Assembly: GCF_963583255.1 (NCBI RefSeq)
Contig: NC_084817.1
Span: forward strand, 7,694,121 to 7,758,120
DNA: 64,000 nucleotides
Direction of reading: 5' to 3'
Source of the DNA: Pyrus communis
Lineage: Eukaryota > Streptophyta > Magnoliopsida > Rosales > Rosaceae
Below are positions 58,075 to 64,000 of the stretch, piece after piece. Each line of letters starts with the position of its first letter. Position 1 is the first letter of the stretch. The position numbers were made by a program, and so were the translations under genes. The notes under the pieces are model-generated. The model ran no database searches. It saw only the letters and a list, made by a program, of their open reading frames with translations, and was not told the origin of the DNA.

Positions 58075-59453
58075 TGATAGGATTTTTCTCACCTACGAAA
58101 AGAAGGTTAAAATCACACAAAATACTTGTAAGAGTACAAGGATATTGTAGTATAGATGCTCATGTAAGGTCGTTCTCCACAAGGAATATTTAAATAATTT
58201 ATGTAAACATAATTCCTAATTAACTACTTAAACTTAAATTTGAGAAAAGAGATTTTGAATTTGGGTAATATTAAAAACAAATTTTAATTAAAAACCAAGC
58301 AATAAACTCGTCCAAAATTAATACTATAAAAGAAAAGGGTTTTAAATACCAATTTATAAAAGCACTAGGGTTCCTCCATCACATAGCAATCCTATGTATT
58401 TTTACCAATTACTTATAATCTACACATGCCACTTTGAAGGTTAGGTTTTCCTAATATATATTCTATTTGGAACCTCCAACATAGAATGTATATCTAACAT
58501 GCAATCCGGAACGTTCAGATCAAATATGAACATGAGAGACTCATTATGCTTTGTGAAAACCCTTTGAAAAATCATGCAACCCTTACGACGTGGTGTTCAT
58601 CTTAAGTGAAATTACAATTATTAACCATAAGAAGCCAGTGTCAATTTCAGGGAACCTTCCGACCAAAATTGCATCAAATTACTTTTCTAAATATCATAAT
58701 GGTGATCAAGTATTAAGATAATTAGAAAGTTTAGAACGGTGAAACGAATAAGTTACGCATATTCATAATTGAAATCATAGAAAAATATTATTATGAAGAA
58801 AAGAATGAAAACACCTTAGAGTAAAATTATCAAATTCTCCAAGAACCCTAGCCAATTTCCTAATTCCTAAGTTGCATAAAAGAGAGGTAGAAAAGACTAA
58901 GGCTGGCCACCTTAAATATCCTACACCTATCGCATAAATCCTAATTGAAAGTATTTTGTTCCAACTAGGAAACCAAATAATAATACAATATACTAGAAAA
59001 TAAAGTCCTAATTAGGTTAGGAGAATCTGCAAGGGACTGTCCAGCCACGTTTTAGCTTCAAATATCCCCAAATCCGGCCCATGATAGCTTGGTTTAAAGA
59101 CCAGAACGTTCTGAACGCATCTCCAGAGGGCCACGAACCCATTAGAGGTCATCTTGGGCTCCAAAAACACAATTCAAGCCCCGAAACGTCATTTTCCAAT
59201 ATCGCGCACTGCTCCTTTATTCCATCACCAGAAAATAACTGTTTGGTGGAAAAATTTGATATTTTGACACGATTAATCTAAGCAACTCATGAACATCCTC
59301 CAATTAGAATTACTCCAAAATTCATCCATTTGATTATGTTTTTCTCCAGATGAAGTCAAAAGTCCTATATTGAAAATACAATTTAAAGTATCAAAATTCT
59401 TCTAAAATATACTAAGAATAGGGTTAAATATATAATATAAAATCTACCCGTCT
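58075..59453 (+). mobile_element. Solo LTR, 1379 bp
   Basis: Begins TGATAGGATTTTTCTCACC and ends AATCTACCCGTCT, flanked by GTAAG on both sides (58070-58074 and 59454-59458). The opening organisation (AAAATCACACAAAATACTTGTAAGAG...GGTCGTTCTCCACAAGGA) resembles the start of the solo LTR at 4124 in layout, so it may be the same broad lineage. The 3' terminus no longer reads CA. No coding. Confidence 0.7.
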
Positions 59454-59631
59454 GTAAGGGACCTTTCATTTATGATAAGGAGTTGGACTCTCCTTTTAGT
59501 GCCAATTGACTTTAGACTACATAGAACTCAACTTCATTGGTGCAAAATCTCATATCGTTCGTGAGTTTTCACACGTGCAATATGTATACCATCTACTTTG
59601 GGTTTTCAAAGTTTGAATATATCATGGAGCA

Positions 59632-60208
59632 TGTGGATGCAAATTTCTTCCTTTTTGTTCTTGGACAAAATTGCACCTACAAAACAAATAACACCTTAGG
59701 TCAAGGCCAATAGCCTCACGCGCCCACGATGAATTTTTTTTTGGGGGGGGGGGGCTTTGGCTGAAGAACCTCCGATATCAAAGTTAGATTTTTGAGGGAA
59801 AAGTGTTTGGAGAATTTTGAGTATTTAGCAAGAGTGTAGACCTAGCTTTTTAGAGAAAATGAGGTCAAATATATAATGCATGGTCGGTCCCTTTGGGAGA
59901 GAAGGTGACCAACCTCTTGTGTATTTTTTGGTTGTGATTGATAGTTTAATTGGTAATTAATGGATTAATTAGGCAATAATTCCATTAATTAACCAATTAA
60001 CATAATTTAAAAGGAATGTTTTGGGGTTACCTTGTGGAGAATATGGATGAAATAGATTTTGAATAAATACCTATTATGGGCACTTTTGACTTGATTGAAA
60101 GATGATTGCCCGCTGCTCGCGCGTAGGAATCTCGATGTGCCTTAAAGGTATTCTTGTCTTTTTATCCAAAGATCCACGTGTCGCCTTGTGATTATTTTTG
60201 GCTCCACA
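59632..60208 (-). mobile_element. 3' LTR of a minus-strand Ty3/gypsy element
   Basis: On the minus strand it runs TGTGGAGCC...GCATCCACA (577 bp) and matches the solo LTR at 54855-55436. Immediately on its right, the minus-strand reading TGTGGGGGCATT (60209-60220) is a polypurine tract, so this is a 3' LTR and the element's interior continues to the right. Confidence 0.85.
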
Positions 60209-60425
60209 AATGCCCCCACATCTGTTGGGCTGCTTGCAGAAAAGGGCAACAAGTGTAGAGATTTTCTTGCTTTAGGAAACTTAGGACTGCTTCTTATTTT
60301 GATGTAGATTCCTTCTTTAATAAGAAATTAGATCCTTCTAGGAAAGGGAAATAAATTTCTCTCAAAGCCTATTTAAGTCCACCTTAAGTATTAAATCAAC
60401 TTTGGAGGGCAATTTATTCTACCCT

Positions 60426-60466
<41 letters not shown>

Positions 60467-61106
60467 CAGAGGACATGTGTTCCCCCTCCCCTAGCAATCT
60501 TCTACATTTTGCCCGTTCAAGGGACAATTCTTCGTTGCTTTCTTCGTCTTCTCTGCGCCACACCAAGGTAAGAAAAATTTAATTTTCCTTGTCTTCTTCT
60601 TAGAGAGTACTGTGGCGGGGCAATTGTCAGGGTGGTGCAGCACGTCGGCTGGCAGAGGCCAGAAGTAGGCTCGGCATGGGCCAATGAGGTGTTGTGGCAG
60701 GGACCATTGCTTGGGCTGCTTGGCTTGGCTAGAGCCAAGGGCAGCTTGTGCGGCTAGGGTTGTGGATTGAGGCGCTGGGGGGCAGTGCTAGGCGAGACGC
60801 ATGGTTCATGTCATTTGGACTCTTGGTTCTGACGCAGGCCAAGCTGGCGATTGAGAGAAATGAAAAGGTTGCAAGCCTTATGGGCTGCTAGAATGTTGAG
60901 CATGCAGGCCTCCTGCCTGCTAGTCCGAGAGAGAAAATGAAGGAAAAACCAGTATGGGTTGAGCTCCCCTGCTGAGTACCGTGAATAGTGTTGGCTGCTT
61001 AGCTCTCTTTGTCGGGAGAAAGGTAGGCTGCTCCCGAGAGAGGAGGTAAAGAGGATCAAGGCGGATCTATTGGCTTGTCTAAACGTTGTTATGGAGCTTA
61101 CTATGA
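60209..61106 (+). promoter_or_regulatory. Upstream region of the antisense ORF, with (GA)n
   Basis: No protein. On the plus strand there is a TATA-like CCTATTTAAGTCC (about 60367), a (GA)n tract (60428-60463), then CACACCAAGGTAAGAAAA (about 60559), which looks like a splice donor of a leader intron. This would fit an independent promoter for the plus-strand ORF; it is inference. Confidence 0.45.
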
Positions 61107-62400
61107 ATGAAGGTGGAAAGTAGAGATCTTCCCCGTCTGCTTAAGAGGTGTCGGTTGAGAAAACTGAAGACTTTCTCCGCTGCTTGTGAAGGTCCGCCTG
61201 CTCCTGAAAGTTCTGTGATTGACATGAATTATTCCAATGGGAAGAAAAATGAGGCTGCTAAATCTGAGCATGTGGTGTCTGCCATGTCGAGAATGGCTTG
61301 TACGATTGCTCAGCGTAAAGGTCCTATCATGCCCCCAATGCCAAGGTCTATACCAAGTCGACCATTGGGAGCCAAGTTCGGTTCACCTTTGAAGAGGCTT
61401 TCTATTATGAAGAGCAATAAGGTGGACTTTGCTGCTAAAGTGGCACCAATGCCTACTCATTCTGCTGTTGAGACTGATTCGCTTGCTGGGAAGGAGGAGA
61501 CTGCTCGCATAGGCAGTTGTGAGAAATCCATTAAGCCTGCTTCTAGGAAGGCTGCTGAGATCTGTGTGCTCTTGAAACTATATCTGCTTGAAGACATGGA
61601 GGCTTGTGCCAAGATTGTTGATGGTGTTAGAAAGGTTTGTTTGCCCAAATTCCTTTGTGAAATATACGACCTAATATAGAAGGACTGCTCTGCTTACTAT
61701 AATGCAGATATAACAAAACTGCCAAGGAGGTGGCGAAGACTATGGCAGCTGAAGCTTATTCATCGGCCGAGGAGATCAAGAGGTTGGATTCTGAACTCGT
61801 TGCTTTGAAGGGGTCTAATACTTCTGCCTCCACTTTTTTGCAGTTTAAGACCACTCGCCAAGAGATCTTTGACTTGAAAACTAGGCTTGACGTGATCCAA
61901 GTTAAGTATGAAAGTGTAGAGAAAGAGATTGGATGTTACATACCTCAGATTCAAGATCTTGAGTTTGCAGTTTCTGAGCTTTGTTTTGCTACTTATGCAA
62001 AGGATGAAGAGTTTGATTGTTGTTTATAATCAAATGATCCACTTCAAGAGAATCGTCGATAGGTTTGAACCTCAAGTGTTGGAACTTCAAGGTGTACTGA
62101 AGATCAATGGAAGTCTGAAGAAGGAAATGGATGAGTTGCAGCGCGTCCGTGTTGGTCTGCTCGATGAGGATGAGCAGCTGAATGGTGATAAGGATGGGCT
62201 GGAGGTTTCGAGACCTTCTCTATTTCTCCGGAAGACTTGCTTGCTTTTACTTTTGAGTCTTCCATTGGTGAAGTAGTTAGAGAAGTTGGTGCCTAGGCTG
62301 GGGCAACCAGAGGTGAAGTACTGGATGATGTCGCTGCTAAGAGCGTCACGACTGCTGAAGGTGTGGCAACAAGTAATCGTGGGATATCCAAGCTGCTGAA
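61107..62400 (+). pseudogene. Coiled-coil ORF of a gypsy element, antisense to its pol
   Basis: The plus-strand coding trace is in several frames. 61107-61679 gives 190 residues with GPIMPPMPRSIPSRPLGAKF and SRKAAEICVLLKLYLLEDME. 61712-62029 gives KTMAAEAYSSAEEIKRLDSELVALK and TRQEIFDLKTRLDVIQVKYE, heptad-rich. Then QMIHFKRIVDRFEPQVLELQGVL and LKKEMDELQRVRVGLLDED, and in another frame LLAFTFESSIGEVVREVGA...TAEGVATSN to about 62400. It is mostly long coiled coil with no catalytic domain. Similar ORFs accompany Rosaceae retroelements, and Tat-lineage gypsy elements are known to carry an extra antisense ORF between pol and the 3' LTR, exactly the position seen here. Function unknown. Frameshifts make this copy broken. 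Confidence 0.6.
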
Positions 62401-64000
62401 GTGTAGTCTTCTAGGTAGCCTTTTGTACTAACTTCTTAGCATCTCGGTGCATGGTAGGTTAGCAGTAGCCTACGTTAAGAGCCTTCTATGCTAAGGATCG
62501 ACCTTAGGAGTGATTTCCACAAACGCCTTCGTGGATTAAGTTTAGAACTTTCAAGTCATCGGGAGACACTAGGCAGCAGAGTTTTGGTCAGGTGTAGGAT
62601 TTTCGGATGAGAATGCCGTTCCACATGTAGTAGCGTGCTGCCTTGATTTGGAGCTTCCTAGACTCCAATCTTTTCGTGGGGAATGTGTCATTGACCAGGT
62701 AGTCTACAATTGAATCTTTTTAGTTTAAAGTTGTACTAACTTGTGACACCTCGACTGCTGCCTTCGCCTCTATGCTTGGCTCGTCTAGATACTCCATCGG
62801 AATAGAGTGTTTGAGTTGGGGGTCGAGGCGGAGCTTAGGCTAGCTAGTGCGTCCACGTAATGTTGTCTGCATACGGAACTTAAGTGAGGGTGTAAGTCTG
62901 AAATGCCTCAAGTAGTCTGTCTAGTGATTAGCTGGGAATCATAATGAATTACGAGCTTTTTCACTGCCAAGTCTTTTGCCATTTAGAGGAATGCTAGTAA
63001 GGTCTCGTACTTTGTTTCGTTGTTAAATACTTTGAAGCCTAAAGTGATCGCCTACTCGGGTATCAAATTGTTTGGGGTGACAAGGACTACGCCAGTTCTC
63101 GAACCTTTGTAGTTGGATGCGTCGTTGACATGCAAATGCTAGAATTTTCCATCGGGTGGAGCATGGACGGCTAAGGTGTGCTCGGCTTCATCTGTGGCGT
63201 TGTTGGGCCGCTCTGTTACGTCGTGAATGCGCGATAAAGAGTCGTGGAGCTGGGGCCATGTTACACGTAGCAGGAGGTGCTCAACTGCAGGTATTGGCCC
63301 TCTCTAGAGCTAAATTATAGAGCAAGGGTCGGCTAGGGGCGTGTGACACGCAGCAAAAGGCGGTGCTCAACTGCCGGTACATATTGCTTCTATATAGAAT
63401 CTTTTGGGGCAACGAGGAAAAAACTTGCTTTCGAGTGTGTCCTTCCAGTGTTCGTCTGCCCTTGGCGTGTCTTTTGGGCCAACTTGTTACGTTCGTCAGA
63501 AAACTTTGCATCCGCCAGGGTCTATGCCTTTATCGTCGTACGTCTGGATTGGACGGAATAATGCGTCATGAGGATGATTGCGTGCATTTGAATGTAAAAC
63601 TTCAGCTTCTGGGTTGCAATAACTATTGCCAAAGTTAGCTTTTGAATTTCTGATAACATCGATGAGAGCTTTTGAACTGTGGAATACAAGTAGTCGGGCC
63701 CTCAGCTTTTCTCGTATGATGGAAGAGCTTATTCTTGTTTTAGATACCGTCAAACATACGAATAAGTCCTTCACTAATTCCAGTTTGAATAGTATGAAGG
63801 TGATGTCGGGTATTTCTTCAGGTCCTTGAATGTGCATCGGCGAGCCTCATCCTAAAGTGCATGCTTCTTTGCCAGAGCGAAAGAGTCTGCTAGAGTTAGA
63901 TCTTCTTTCATGATCAATTTTTTAAACAGCGGGTGGTCTGTTGGAAGTCCTTTTTGGAATGCTGCTCTAGCTATCTAGCCTTTGCATCCGATTATCTTTG
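62400..64000 (-). pseudogene. Ty3/gypsy gag-pol remnant with internal deletions, runs off the right edge
   Basis: Reading right to left on the minus strand: a gag C-terminal piece (QKGLPTDHPLFKKLIMKED, LTLADSFALAKKHAL; about 63960-63850). It jumps directly to the end of reverse transcriptase/RNase H linker (LFVCLTVSKTRISSSIIREKL, then LALAIVIATQKLKFYIQMHA; about 63760-63560). A plant-type RNase H follows (HVNDASNYKGSRTGVVLVTP, FKVFNNETKYETLLAFL, KKLVIHYDSQL; about 63130-62900), keeping its Asp, Glu and Asp. Last is the integrase zinc region (KVLNLIHEGVCGNHS, about 62560). Protease, the RT core and the integrase core are missing, and stops are frequent. Its 3' LTR is at 59632-60208. Confidence 0.85.

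Noticed and set aside
61457..61954. Minus-strand open frames overlapping the coiled-coil ORF
   Set aside because: They are shadows of the plus-strand frame and show no gypsy pol similarity.

Overview
The window is nuclear DNA from a flowering plant, most likely a woody Rosaceae such as apple or pear (genus is inference). The evidence is: intron-bearing genes with GT-AG junctions; plant-only families (lachrymatory-factor-synthase-like, DUF761, DUF1677, plant monoacylglycerol lipase); a Cassandra TRIM LTR; tRNA-derived SINEs; and a dense, nested transposon load. A 200-base run of N (15986-16185) shows it comes from a scaffolded assembly. There is no CRISPR array, operon or prokaryotic signal.

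Layout. 353-11724 is one long CACTA (En/Spm) transposon with two decayed transposase genes, a SINE, and a 2.4 kb solo LTR inserted in the TNP2-like gene with a perfect 5-bp target-site duplication (TSD). 12651-14040 is a decayed copy of the C-terminal part of a DEAH-box RNA helicase (DEAH13/DHX37 type). 15466-15985 is a DUF761 gene running into the N gap. 17677-20241 is a second solo LTR. 20276-24000 holds MITEs, a TRIM LTR and two tandem duplications. 25121-36916 is a same-strand cluster of lachrymatory-factor-synthase-like (LFS-like) genes: three intact copies, one pseudogene and one promoter remnant. 38024-40307 (minus) is an intact seven-exon monoacylglycerol lipase. 48193-48744 is an intact DUF1677 gene. 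From about 49.5 kb to the right edge nearly everything is mobile: a complete small TRIM, a Cassandra remnant, a Ty1/copia remnant with 3' LTR, a hAT element carrying two nested solo LTRs, another solo LTR, and the 3' half of a minus-strand Ty3/gypsy element with a coiled-coil ORF on the opposite strand.

Working genes. Only six coding genes look alive: three LFS-like genes, the lipase, DUF1677 and DUF761 (5' end missing). They share no obvious pathway; the LFS-like cluster is a local tandem expansion. No previously undescribed defence-like or multi-gene system is visible. The most unusual features are the LFS-like cluster, which keeps the residues proposed as catalytic in onion LFS; the antisense coiled-coil ORF of the gypsy element; and several insertion histories that can be read exactly from TSDs.
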